Assembly (NCBI RefSeq): GCF_014224355.1 | Contig: NZ_VNWP01000007.1 | Span: 1-64,000, forward strand | DNA: 64,000 bases | From: Synechococcus sp. BSA11S | Lineage (GTDB): Bacteria; Cyanobacteriota; Cyanobacteriia; PCC-6307; Cyanobiaceae | Direction of reading: 5' to 3' | In this document: piece after piece, positions 27,895 to 37,361 of the stretch | Position numbering within the stretch: the stretch's first letter is position 1 | How the letters are laid out: every line of letters starts with the position of its first letter | The notes under the pieces: generated by a model | Seen by the model: the letters and a program-made list of their open reading frames with translations, nothing else | Database searches by the model: none | What the model was told of the DNA's origin: nothing | Made by a program: the position numbers and the translations under genes

Positions 27895-29010
27895 TCAGGA
27901 CAGGTCGTTGAGAGCAGCCACCTCCTCATCCAGCTGGGGATAGGTGCGTGATTTCGGAGCCATGCCGAAGGCTGCCAGCAGCTGCCGTAAGCCGCCACCG
28001 GTGAACCATCCGTAGATGCCATCGGGCATCAGCACGACCACGAAGATGAACAGAGCCCCTTGAACAAACAGCCAGAACTCCGGCAAGGCCTCGCTGACAA
28101 GGCTTCTCAGATAGTTCACGAGAATGGCACCGATGATCGGCCCTACCAGGGTTCCGCGGCCGCCCACCGCCACCCAGATCACCATTTCGATCGAAAAAGA
28201 AATGGACATGAACTGGGGCGAGACGATCCCGCTCTGAACGGTGTAGAGAGCTCCCGACACTCCACAGAGTGCCCCCGCCACGATGAACACGAGGGTCTTG
28301 AATGGGACAGGATTGAAGCCGCCGAAGCGGAGCCGTTGTTCGTCGTCGCGAATGGCGATCAGGGCATCCCCAAAACGCCTGGTGGTGAAATAGCGGCAGA
28401 TCAGGAAGGCAACGGGCAGAAGGAGCACCGTGAGTCGGTACATCCAGAGCTGCATGTCGCTTGAGCCGACCAGTTGGCCAAACAACTCGGTGGTGCTGGT
28501 TTTCAGGCCATTGGTGCCATTGATCAACTTCTGCTGGCCATTGAAGAAGTGGAAGAAGACCATCAAGGCCGCTTGGGTGATGATCGAGAAGTAAACGCCT
28601 TTGATGCGATTTCTGAAGATCAGGTAGCCGACAAGGCCTGCCACGATTGCGGGGATCAGCCAGAGGGCAATCAGGGTGAAGGCCGGAGACCAGAAGGGTT
28701 GCCAGAAGAACGGCAGCTGATCGACCCCATAGTTTTCGAAGAATTTGGGTATGCCATTCCCCCCCGCTCCACTTTCGGTGTTCAGCGTGAGGTACATCGC
28801 CACGCCATAGCCACCCAGTGCAAAGAAAATGCCCTGGCCCAGGCTGAGCAGTCCTGTGTAGCCCCAGATCAGGTCGATGGCCAGGGCTGTGATCGCCAGG
28901 GAGAAGTAGCGGCCGAAGAGGTTGAGGCGGAAGTCACTGAGAATGGCCGGCAGGATGAACAGGGCAATGGCCAGCAGAATCCAGGGGAGGAGTCGTCGGA
29001 AGATCTTCAC
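27895..29010 (-). CDS. urtC: Urea ABC transporter permease UrtC
   Basis: LivM-type branched-chain permease of 371 aa with about ten membrane segments. Family blocks are LIWGYTGLLSLGQGIFFALGG, the EAA-like cytoplasmic loop around RFGDALIAIRDDEQRLRFGG, and VAVGGRGTLVGPIIGAIL. Pairs with UrtB in the inner membrane to form the urea channel. The short cytoplasmic tail is not unusual. Confidence 0.95.
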   Translation of the reverse strand: MKIFRRLLPWILLAIALFILPAILSDFRLNLFGRYFSLAITALAIDLIWGYTGLLSLGQGIFFALGGYGVAMYLTLNTESGAGGNGIPKFFENYGVDQLPFFWQPFWSPAFTLIALWLIPAIVAGLVGYLIFRNRIKGVYFSIITQAALMVFFHFFNGQQKLINGTNGLKTSTTELFGQLVGSSDMQLWMYRLTVLLLPVAFLICRYFTTRRFGDALIAIRDDEQRLRFGGFNPVPFKTLVFIVAGALCGVSGALYTVQSGIVSPQFMSISFSIEMVIWVAVGGRGTLVGPIIGAILVNYLRSLVSEALPEFWLFVQGALFIFVVVLMPDGIYGWFTGGGLRQLLAAFGMAPKSRTYPQLDEEVAALNDLS

Positions 29011-29070
29011 AGCTGAGGGCTCCAGGGCTGGAGAAGGATTGGCAGGACGAAGGGTGGTTGAGTGGTTGAC

Positions 29071-30228
29071 TCAGGCATCAACTGACCTCCCTTTCTGAGG
29101 GAACATGCCGTTCGGGCGGAACTGCAGGAAGGCAATGATGAAGATGAAGACCAGCACCAACGACATGCTCGTGGTAGCGAAGAATTCAATGACCCCTCGT
29201 GCTGCCGCCGGCATGTCCGGGAACACGATCAGCAGCGACCCGGATCCCACCACCGACTGAATGAGACCGAGCATCAGGGAGGCGAGTACTGTTCCCAGCA
29301 GATTGCCCACACCACCCAGCACGATCACCATGAAACATGAGACGATGTAGGCCGCCCCAAGGTTGGGTCCGACCGATCCCAGCAGAGTGATGGCACATCC
29401 GGCCACACCAGCCAGGCCTGAGCCCAACCCGAAGGTGATGCTGTCCACCCTGTCGGTTGGAATCCCCAGGCAATTGCTCATCTGACGGTTCTGGGTGACG
29501 GCCCTGATGCGCAGTCCCCAGGCGCTCTTGCTCAGAAACCAGACCGTGGCCAGCAGCAGGACGGCGGAGAGCAGGATGATGAAGATGCGCAGTCCTGGAA
29601 GTTCAATTCCTGCGATCGATCCCCAGCTTCCCTGCAGCCACTTGGGGGCCGTGACATCAATGTTGCGTGGCCCGAACCAGGCACCTGCCAAAGCACGACT
29701 GCTGGAGAGAAGATTGACGGAGACCAGGCCGATCACCGTGGCGATGGCCCAGAAAAGCCCCGAGACGTAGGGGAGGTAGGGCTTCTCCGCCATCTTGGAG
29801 CGAAGAACACGGTTGCCGAAATAGCCGATGGCAATGGCCACAAGAATGCCCAGCAGCATGGCCGTGGAGATGCTGCGGATCAGCTGAATCAGAATCAGGC
29901 TGACCCCCCAGGTGGCCAGCAGGGTTTCCAGGGGCCTCCCGTAGAGCTTGCGAATCAGTGTTCTCTCCAGAAGCACGCCCACCAGGGCCGTGACCACGAA
30001 GGAGAGAACCAATGCAACGGGATAATACAGCTCAAAGACAATTCCGCCCATCGGACGGAAGATGGATTGAACGACATAGGTGACGTAGGCGCCGAGCATC
30101 ATCAGCTCGCCATGGGCGAGATTGATCACGCCCATCAGGCCGAAGACGATGGCCAGTCCGGTTGCCGCCAGCAGCAGCACCGATCCGATGCTGAGACCGT
30201 CGAGGATCTGAGAAAAGAAAAGTTCCAA
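29071..30228 (-). CDS. urtB: Urea ABC transporter permease UrtB
   Basis: LivH-type permease of 385 aa. The N-terminus MELFFSQILDGLSIGSVLLL, the block GVINLAHGELMMLGAYV, the loop LRIRAVTQNRQMSNCLGI and FGLGSGLAGVAGC are all typical. About nine membrane segments. It is separated from urtA by 125 bp containing two perfect palindromes. Confidence 0.95.
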   Translation of the reverse strand: MELFFSQILDGLSIGSVLLLAATGLAIVFGLMGVINLAHGELMMLGAYVTYVVQSIFRPMGGIVFELYYPVALVLSFVVTALVGVLLERTLIRKLYGRPLETLLATWGVSLILIQLIRSISTAMLLGILVAIAIGYFGNRVLRSKMAEKPYLPYVSGLFWAIATVIGLVSVNLLSSSRALAGAWFGPRNIDVTAPKWLQGSWGSIAGIELPGLRIFIILLSAVLLLATVWFLSKSAWGLRIRAVTQNRQMSNCLGIPTDRVDSITFGLGSGLAGVAGCAITLLGSVGPNLGAAYIVSCFMVIVLGGVGNLLGTVLASLMLGLIQSVVGSGSLLIVFPDMPAAARGVIEFFATTSMSLVLVFIFIIAFLQFRPNGMFPQKGRSVDA

Positions 30229-30252
30229 CGGAAATCACGGCTGAACGAGAGG

Positions 30253-30280
30253 CTCAGGTCCGGATCGATCCGGACCTGAG
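30253..30280. repeat. 28-bp perfect palindrome between urtA and urtB
   Basis: CTCAGGTCCGGATC is followed at once by its exact reverse complement, so the RNA could form a 12-14 bp GC-rich hairpin 25 nt upstream of the urtB start. There is no U-run after it on either strand, so it is unlikely to be an ordinary intrinsic terminator. It could be an mRNA-stability hairpin or an attenuator that sets the ratio of UrtA to the permeases. Confidence 0.8.
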
Positions 30281-30323
30281 GTGGTGGAGTGGACTGGCAG
30301 CTCGGGGACGATCAGGACGGATG

Positions 30324-30347
30324 GGGAGGCCTGGATCCAGGCCTCCC
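30324..30347. repeat. 24-bp perfect palindrome just after urtA
   Basis: GGGAGGCCTGGA followed by its exact reverse complement, 6 bp beyond the urtA stop. It is unrelated in sequence to the second palindrome 43 bp further on. It would cap the urtA message with a very stable hairpin, fitting higher abundance of the binding-protein transcript. Confidence 0.8.
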
Positions 30348-30353
30348 GCTGCA

Positions 30354-31649
30354 TCACATCTTGAACTTGCCGGCGTCAGGGCGATCCTGGGTCCAGTCGC
30401 AGGTGAAGCCCTTGGTCTCGGGCACGAACTGGTTCCAGGGCAGCGGCGGAATCGCCGTCTTGCTGTCTTCCAGGATCTTGAACTGGCCGTCTTCCTGAGC
30501 CTCGCCAATCAGCACACGCTCGGAGGTGTGGTGGTTGGGGTACATCTCGATCTCGCCCTGAGGAGCGGCAAACTTGATGCCGATCATGGTCTCGCGGACC
30601 TTGTCGAGATCTTCGAAGGTGCCGGCTTTTTCAACGGCATTCTTCCAGAGGTACACCATGTTGTAGGCCGATTCGGCCGGGTCACCCGTGACCCGATCAT
30701 CGCCATACATGGCCTGGAAGTCGGAGGTGAACTTCTTGGAGGCTGGGGTGTCCAGGCTCATGAAGAAGTTCCAGGTTGCGTAGGTGCCTGTGGTGTACTC
30801 AGGTCCGATCTGGCGGATTTCCTCCTCGGCAATCGAGAAGGACATGATCGGGTACTTTTCAGGATCAATCCCGGCAGCTTTGAACTGCTTGAAGAGGGCA
30901 ACATTGGAGTCGCCGTTCAAGGTGTTGATGATGATGCCGCCATCGGGGAAGGCTTCCTTGATCTTGGCAATGATCGGGGCAACTTCAGTGTTGCCGAGGG
31001 GGATGTAGTCTTCGCCGACGGTTTCACCGCCGAGAGCCTTCATCTGCTCCTTGATGATTGTGTTGGCGGTCCGTGGATAGACGTAGTCGGAGCCAACCAG
31101 GTAAACCTTCTTGCCCAGCTTGTCGCCGTAGGTCTTCATCAGCCAGTCAACGGCTGGCTCAGCCTGCTGGTTCGGTACAGCACCGGTGTAGAAGATGTTT
31201 CTGGAGCACTCCTGCCCTTCATATTGAATGGGGTAGAAGAGCATATGATTCTTGGCCTCATAGACCGGTAGCATGGCCTTGCGGCTGGCTGAGGTCCAGC
31301 CGCCGAAGACGACGGCTACATTGTCGGAGTCGATCAGTTTCTGGGACTTCTCGGCGAAGGTGGGCCAGTCCGAGGCTCCGTCTTCCGCAACGGCGACGAT
31401 CTTGTAGGACTTGCCGTCAACCTTGACGCCACCCGCTTCATTGATTTCTTTGATTGCCATCTCCTCGACCTCTTTCAGGGTCGTTTCCGAGATGGCCATG
31501 GTTCCACTCAGCGAGTGGAGAATGCCCACCTTGACTTCGCCGTCGAAGTCGCCTGCGGTGTCGCCTCCGCCACCGCAGGACACCAGAGTGATGCTGACGG
31601 CGGTAGCAGCGATTCCAGCAAACAGCCGCCGAGAGAGTTTCTGAACCAT
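30354..31649 (-). CDS. urtA: Urea ABC transporter substrate-binding protein UrtA
   Basis: Periplasmic urea-binding protein of 431 aa. An N-terminal signal ends in a lipobox-like VSCGGGGD (Cys at about 25), so it may be a lipoprotein. The Peripla_BP family 5 core is seen in VKVGILHSLSGTMAISETTL, IAVVFGGWTSASRKAMLPVYE, QYEGQECSRNIFYTGAVPNQ and NTLNGDSNVALFKQ. It leads urtABCDE and has its own strong NtcA-type promoter candidate in the 147-bp gap after ureG. Confidence 0.96.
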   Translation of the reverse strand: MVQKLSRRLFAGIAATAVSITLVSCGGGGDTAGDFDGEVKVGILHSLSGTMAISETTLKEVEEMAIKEINEAGGVKVDGKSYKIVAVAEDGASDWPTFAEKSQKLIDSDNVAVVFGGWTSASRKAMLPVYEAKNHMLFYPIQYEGQECSRNIFYTGAVPNQQAEPAVDWLMKTYGDKLGKKVYLVGSDYVYPRTANTIIKEQMKALGGETVGEDYIPLGNTEVAPIIAKIKEAFPDGGIIINTLNGDSNVALFKQFKAAGIDPEKYPIMSFSIAEEEIRQIGPEYTTGTYATWNFFMSLDTPASKKFTSDFQAMYGDDRVTGDPAESAYNMVYLWKNAVEKAGTFEDLDKVRETMIGIKFAAPQGEIEMYPNHHTSERVLIGEAQEDGQFKILEDSKTAIPPLPWNQFVPETKGFTCDWTQDRPDAGKFKM

Positions 31650-31683
31650 TGGTGCTTGATCAAGATGAGGGTATTCCGCAGGG

Positions 31684-31725
31684 ACCCTACGGATGCCTTC
31701 CGGGGAGCTGTGTATCCGATCGCAC
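31684..31725 (-). promoter_or_regulatory. NtcA-type promoter of urtA (good match)
   Basis: Read on the minus strand, GTG-N8-TAC (31725-31712) is one transition from the consensus GTA-N8-TAC. It is followed exactly 22 nt later by TAGGGT (31689-31684), a full match to the TAN3T -10 of class II NtcA-activated promoters. A start site near 31677 would leave a short leader before the ATG at 31649. Urea uptake genes are known NtcA targets in cyanobacteria, which supports the call. Confidence 0.65.
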
Positions 31726-31796
31726 CGAATGTTTGCCGCCCATGCCTGTGTGTGGATTCGCAGGTGAGTACCGGCGCGTTTCGCCGGCCTCTCCCC

Positions 31797-32405
31797 TCAG
31801 GCGTTGTGAGCCGGCAGTTGTTCCCTCAGAAACGACTCCACCTGTGCAAGCCCTTCTCCGCTGCGAAGGTTGGTGAAGCACCAGGGCCGCCCTGGTCGCA
31901 TCCGCTCGGTGTCGCGCTTCATCACCTCCAGATCAGCCCCCACCATCGGTGCCAGGTCGATCTTGTTGATCACCAGCAGGTCGGAGCGGGTGATACCCGG
32001 TCCGCCTTTCCTGGGGATCTTGTCACCCGCTGCCACATCGATCACATAGATGCAGAGATCCACCAGCTCCGGGCTGAAGCTGGCGGCAAGGTTGTCTCCA
32101 CCGCTCTCCACCAGCACGAGGTCGAGCGATGGGAAGAGCTGTTCGAGTTCCTCCACCGCCGCTCGATTGATTGAGCAGTCTTCGCGGATGGCGGTGTGGG
32201 GGCAACCTCCCGTTTCCACCCCCCGGATCCGCTCAGGCTCGAGGGCGCCGGCCCGCGTCAGGAACTGGGCGTCTTCCTGGGTGTAGATGTCATTGGTGAC
32301 CACCGCCAGCTCCAGCTGTTGGCGCAGTCGCCGGCAGAGGGCTTCGACGAGGGCCGTTTTGCCGGATCCCACCGGTCCGGCCACTCCAACGCGCAGTTTG
32401 CTCAT
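31797..32405 (-). CDS. ureG: Urease accessory GTPase UreG
   Basis: SIMIBI-class GTPase of 202 aa that delivers nickel to urease with UreD, UreE and UreF. P-loop is [14 protein letters not shown]. The nickel/zinc-site motif is [16 protein letters not shown] (Cys-Pro-His), and [12 protein letters not shown] and INKIDLAP complete the G-domain. It is last of ureEFG and 147 bp upstream of urtA on the same strand. Confidence 0.96.
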   Translation of the reverse strand: MSKLRVGVAGPVGSGKTALVEALCRRLRQQLELAVVTNDIYTQEDAQFLTRAGALEPERIRGVETGGCPHTAIREDCSINRAAVEELEQLFPSLDLVLVESGGDNLAASFSPELVDLCIYVIDVAAGDKIPRKGGPGITRSDLLVINKIDLAPMVGADLEVMKRDTERMRPGRPWCFTNLRSGEGLAQVESFLREQLPAHNA

Positions 32406-32426
32406 GGTGGTGGCCTGCCTGGGCGA

Positions 32427-33104
32427 TCAACTGCGGAACAGCCTGGAGTAAAGCTCGGCGTGGCTCAGCTGGCTCAGGGCAGCGCCGACGCCGCCCGTCC
32501 ATTGCTCACGGGGATCGGAGATGGCCAGGTCCCGGGCTCTCTCCACCAGCAGCGGGGCCAGGGCCAGCTGCAGGCGCTGCCCCTGGGTGGGTCCCAGGGG
32601 AACCAGGCGCACAGCGGCACTGATCTGATTGGCGCTCCAGCCATAGAGGTAGGCCTCCACCAGATCAGGCAGGGGGATCTCCAGGCAGAGGCCCGCCCAG
32701 GCCCAGGCCGCCGGCCAGGAGAGCTCGGCGGCAGGCTGCAGCGGCCAGCCCAGTTCAGCCAGCAGCTGCAGCAGCGACCTGCCCATCTGGCGTTGCTGGG
32801 CCCGCACCTCGGCGGCTTCCCGCTGGGCCAGCAGCCAACCGTCGAGATCGAGCAGAGCGTGTTCTGCCGTCACGGCGGCTCCGCGCTGATGCTGGCGGAG
32901 GCCGTCCTGCAGGGGAGCCAGGGCCGCCGCCTCGATGCCGATGGCGCCGCGCCGGAGTTCGGCTTCGAGCCAGTCCTGGAGCGTGCTTGCGGTGGTGACG
33001 GATCCCCGCTGCACCAACACCTCCAGCCCTTCCGAATAGCTGAACGCCCCCACCGGCAGGGCTGGGCTCAGCAGCTGAAGCAGATGCAGTCCCGTACGGC
33101 TCAT
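32427..33104 (-). CDS. ureF: Urease accessory protein UreF
   Basis: All-helical 225-aa protein. Family signature is LLSPALPVGAFSYSEGLE near the N-terminus and YLYGWSANQISAAVRLVPLG in the middle. UreF works in the UreDFG complex to gate nickel insertion. Its start overlaps the ureE stop; ureG follows 21 nt later. Confidence 0.93.
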   Translation of the reverse strand: MSRTGLHLLQLLSPALPVGAFSYSEGLEVLVQRGSVTTASTLQDWLEAELRRGAIGIEAAALAPLQDGLRQHQRGAAVTAEHALLDLDGWLLAQREAAEVRAQQRQMGRSLLQLLAELGWPLQPAAELSWPAAWAWAGLCLEIPLPDLVEAYLYGWSANQISAAVRLVPLGPTQGQRLQLALAPLLVERARDLAISDPREQWTGGVGAALSQLSHAELYSRLFRS

Positions 33105-33637
33105 CAGTGGCGAGGGCCTTCGTGGCTGTGGCTGTGGCTGTGGCTGGTGATGGCATAGGCGCCCGGCTCCGGCAGAAACGGGGCCAGTTGGTGCTCGATC
33201 AACAGCCCCCGTTGCCGCATCAGCTCCTCCAGCACGCCATCCTCGAGCAGCCTCAGCTCGCCTGGGCGCAGCTCCAGGGACACGTGGCGGTTGCCCAGGT
33301 GGTAAGCAGCCTGCAGCAACACCAGGGGATCCGGGCTGCGCACCACCAGCAGCGGCTCCGGAGCCGGCTCCACCACCACCTGCACCCTGCCGTCAAGCGG
33401 CAGCAGCCGCTCGCCCGGCTCCAGGGCCGGTCCCCGCGGCAGTTGCAGCAACAGCTCCTGGCCGCAGCTGGAGCGGCGGCGGCCCCGCAGGCTGGTGCGC
33501 TGGTGGGCACTCAAGGCCAGATGCAGCACAGGGCCGCGGCCTCCTCCCTGATCAGAGTCCCCCAGCTCCGGGGCATCGGCAGGGATGCGTCGCTCCAGCT
33601 GCAGCGGCGTTGCTGAGCGGTCGGGGGGCGTGGACAC
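33104..33637 (-). CDS. ureE: Urease nickel metallochaperone UreE
   Basis: About 177 aa. The N-terminal domain has LALSAHQRTSLRGRRRSSCG, and the metal-binding domain contains LVLLQAAYHLGNRHVSLEL with the conserved His. A His-rich tail, SHSHSHSHEGPRH, binds extra nickel. The start is uncertain: a GTG at 33667 is also in frame, but a predicted -10 overlaps it, so the GTG at 33637 is preferred. First gene of ureEFG, divergent from ureD. Confidence 0.9.
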   Translation of the reverse strand: MSTPPDRSATPLQLERRIPADAPELGDSDQGGGRGPVLHLALSAHQRTSLRGRRRSSCGQELLLQLPRGPALEPGERLLPLDGRVQVVVEPAPEPLLVVRSPDPLVLLQAAYHLGNRHVSLELRPGELRLLEDGVLEELMRQRGLLIEHQLAPFLPEPGAYAITSHSHSHSHEGPRH

Positions 33638-33665
33638 GGTGCCGTCACCCTCAAGGCGAATCTCC

Positions 33666-33707
33666 ACCTTCCCGAGGCGTGGGACCTGACCCTGTGGCAG
33701 TTGTTAC
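33666..33707 (-). promoter_or_regulatory. Candidate NtcA-type site between ureE and ureD
   Basis: A near-palindromic site, GTG-N8-TAC on the plus strand (33694-33707), lies in the ureD/ureE divergent gap. Read on the minus strand, GAAGGT follows 22 nt later, one mismatch from TAN3T, pointing toward ureEFG. On the plus strand no TAN3T-like -10 is found at 22-23 nt, so any effect on ureDABC would need another arrangement. Confidence 0.35.
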
Positions 33708-33777
33708 TGAATGCCCGGTGGCCAGCTGCGGCAGGATTCCAGGGTTCGTGCTGATCCAGCCGGGGCGAGACTCCACC

Positions 33778-34668
33778 ATGCCGAGCGCCCCACCCCAGTC
33801 CTGGTCTGCAGAAGCCAGGCTGCAGTTCCATCGCACGGCTGATCGCGGCACCATTCATCAGGGTGGAGCCACGGCTCCCCTCAAGATCCAGCGGGCCTGT
33901 GCCCGGGAGGATGGCCGCTGCGAACTGCCTCTGCTGCACACGGCCGGAGGCCTGGTGGGGGGGGATGAGCTGAGCCTCAGGGCCGAGCTCGGGCCCCACA
34001 GCCGTGCCCTGATCACCAGCGTCGCCGCCCAGAAGGTGTACGGCTCGGTGGGCCGCTCCCGCCTGGCGCCTCGGGGCAGCTGGAGCCGCCAGCGGCTGAG
34101 CTTCGAGCTGCTCGAAGGGGCGGATCTGGAATGGCTGCCCCAGGAGGTGGTGGTGTTCGCCGGGGGGCTGATCGAGCAGAGCTGCCGGGTGGAGCTGGCC
34201 GCAGGGGCCAGCTGGCTCGGGGCCGACGTGGTGCGCCTCGGCCGCAGTGCCGATGCCGAAACCCTGGGCGATGGCTGCTGGCGCTCGCGCCTGGAGGTGC
34301 GCCGCCAGGGCCGCTGGAGCGTGGCGGATCAACTGGAGCTCGCGGGAGAGAGCCTGCGCTCCCCCCATGGGCTGGCGGGGGAGCCGGTGTTCGGCAGCCT
34401 GGTGTGGGCGGCACCGGCGCCGGTGCCGGAAGCTCTTCTGGAGCTCTGCCGAGCGGATCGGACCGGGCTGGAGGGGGAGATGGCCTGCGGCCGGCTCGAT
34501 CAGGGGCTGGTGGCCCGCTACCGAGGGAGCTCCACCCAGGCGGCCCGATGGTGGTTCACCCGCATCTGGGCGCGGATCCGCGCCGAGCGGGGCCTGGCAG
34601 CGCCGCAGCTGCCGCGGGTGTGGCCCTTTCAGGAAGCTCCCCTGCAAGGCAGCGAACGTTCCTGCTGA
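33778..34668 (+). CDS. ureD: Urease accessory protein UreD (UreH)
   Basis: 296 aa. The family scaffold is seen: ARLQFHRTADRGTIHQGG, LLHTAGGLVGGDEL, ALITSVAAQKVYGS, then LPQEVVVFAGGLIEQSC. UreD scaffolds the UreDFG complex on apo-urease. The ATG at 33778 gives the usual N-terminus; a longer frame from 33610 would overlap ureE. First of ureDABC. Confidence 0.93.
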   Translation: MPSAPPQSWSAEARLQFHRTADRGTIHQGGATAPLKIQRACAREDGRCELPLLHTAGGLVGGDELSLRAELGPHSRALITSVAAQKVYGSVGRSRLAPRGSWSRQRLSFELLEGADLEWLPQEVVVFAGGLIEQSCRVELAAGASWLGADVVRLGRSADAETLGDGCWRSRLEVRRQGRWSVADQLELAGESLRSPHGLAGEPVFGSLVWAAPAPVPEALLELCRADRTGLEGEMACGRLDQGLVARYRGSSTQAARWWFTRIWARIRAERGLAAPQLPRVWPFQEAPLQGSERSC

Positions 34669-34720
34669 ACCTGCCCATCGCCCTCGGCACTGCCAGAGTG
34701 CCTGAGCAACGATCGGCCCC

Positions 34721-35023
34721 ATGAACCTGACGCCCCAGGAGAAGGACAAGCTGCTGATCGTCACGGCAGCACTCCTGGCGGAGCGTCGGCTGCAGCGGGG
34801 CCTGCGCCTCAACCACCCGGAGGCCGTGGCCTGGCTCAGTTTCCTGATCCTCGAGGGCGCCCGCGATGGACGCAGCGTGGCTGACCTGATGGCCGCCGGC
34901 AGCACCTGGCTCAGCCGAGAGCAGGTGATGGAGGGGGTGCCGGAGCTGATCCCCGAGGTGCAGATGGAAGCCACCTTCCCCGATGGCACCAAACTCGTCA
35001 CCCTGCATGAACCGATCCGATGA
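34721..35023 (+). CDS. ureA: Urease gamma subunit UreA
   Basis: 100-aa gamma subunit: [40 protein letters not shown] and [20 protein letters not shown] are diagnostic. It is a structural part of the (UreABC)3 assembly. Its stop overlaps the ureB start (ATGA). Confidence 0.97.
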   Translation: MNLTPQEKDKLLIVTAALLAERRLQRGLRLNHPEAVAWLSFLILEGARDGRSVADLMAAGSTWLSREQVMEGVPELIPEVQMEATFPDGTKLVTLHEPIR

Positions 35024-35328
35024 TCCCTGGTGAACTCCTGCCTGAGCCCGGCAGTCTCGAGCTCAATGCCGGCCGGCCCGTCACCACGATCGAGGTGGCC
35101 AACCGGGGAGATCGTCCTGTGCAGGTGGGCTCCCACTTCCACTTCCACGAGGCTAACCATGCCCTGATCTTCGATCGGGAGGCGGCGCGGGGTCAGCGCC
35201 TCGACATCCCCGCCGGCACCGCGATCCGCTTCGAGCCGGGGGATCAACGGCGCGTGGAGCTGGTGCCCCTGGCCGGAGCCCGCTGCGTGTTCGGCTTCAA
35301 CGGCCTGATCAACGGCCCCCTCGACTGA
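35020..35328 (+). CDS. ureB: Urease beta subunit UreB
   Basis: 102-aa beta subunit with [34 protein letters not shown] and [21 protein letters not shown]. Translation is coupled to ureA by a 4-nt overlap. The 73-bp gap to ureC contains a small tandem repeat (unit CGCCGTCC, 35331-35355). Confidence 0.97.
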   Translation: MIPGELLPEPGSLELNAGRPVTTIEVANRGDRPVQVGSHFHFHEANHALIFDREAARGQRLDIPAGTAIRFEPGDQRRVELVPLAGARCVFGFNGLINGPLD

Positions 35329-35401
35329 TCCGCCGTCCCGCCGTCCCGCCGATCCCCGACCCCCGGCCCGTTTCTCTGTTCCTTCGCACCCCGCATCAGC
35401 C

Positions 35402-37126
<1,725 letters not shown>

Positions 37127-37361
37127 GGCCCTGCCCCGACGTAGCGCGCTGCACCTGCCTTGTTGCTGACGCTCCAGATTCTTATGGTTGCTTTCAGCAG
37201 CCTGTGTTGGTTGTGCCATCGCTGATTGATGGTGGTGAAGTCACTGACTTCTCAGCAGAAACGATCAGGACGTCGTTTCGGTCTGAGCAGGCTCAGAACT
37301 TCGCCTTCAAGTTCCCTGGATCATCTGGATCGTAGGCTCCCCCTGTGGTTGCAGATCGCTG

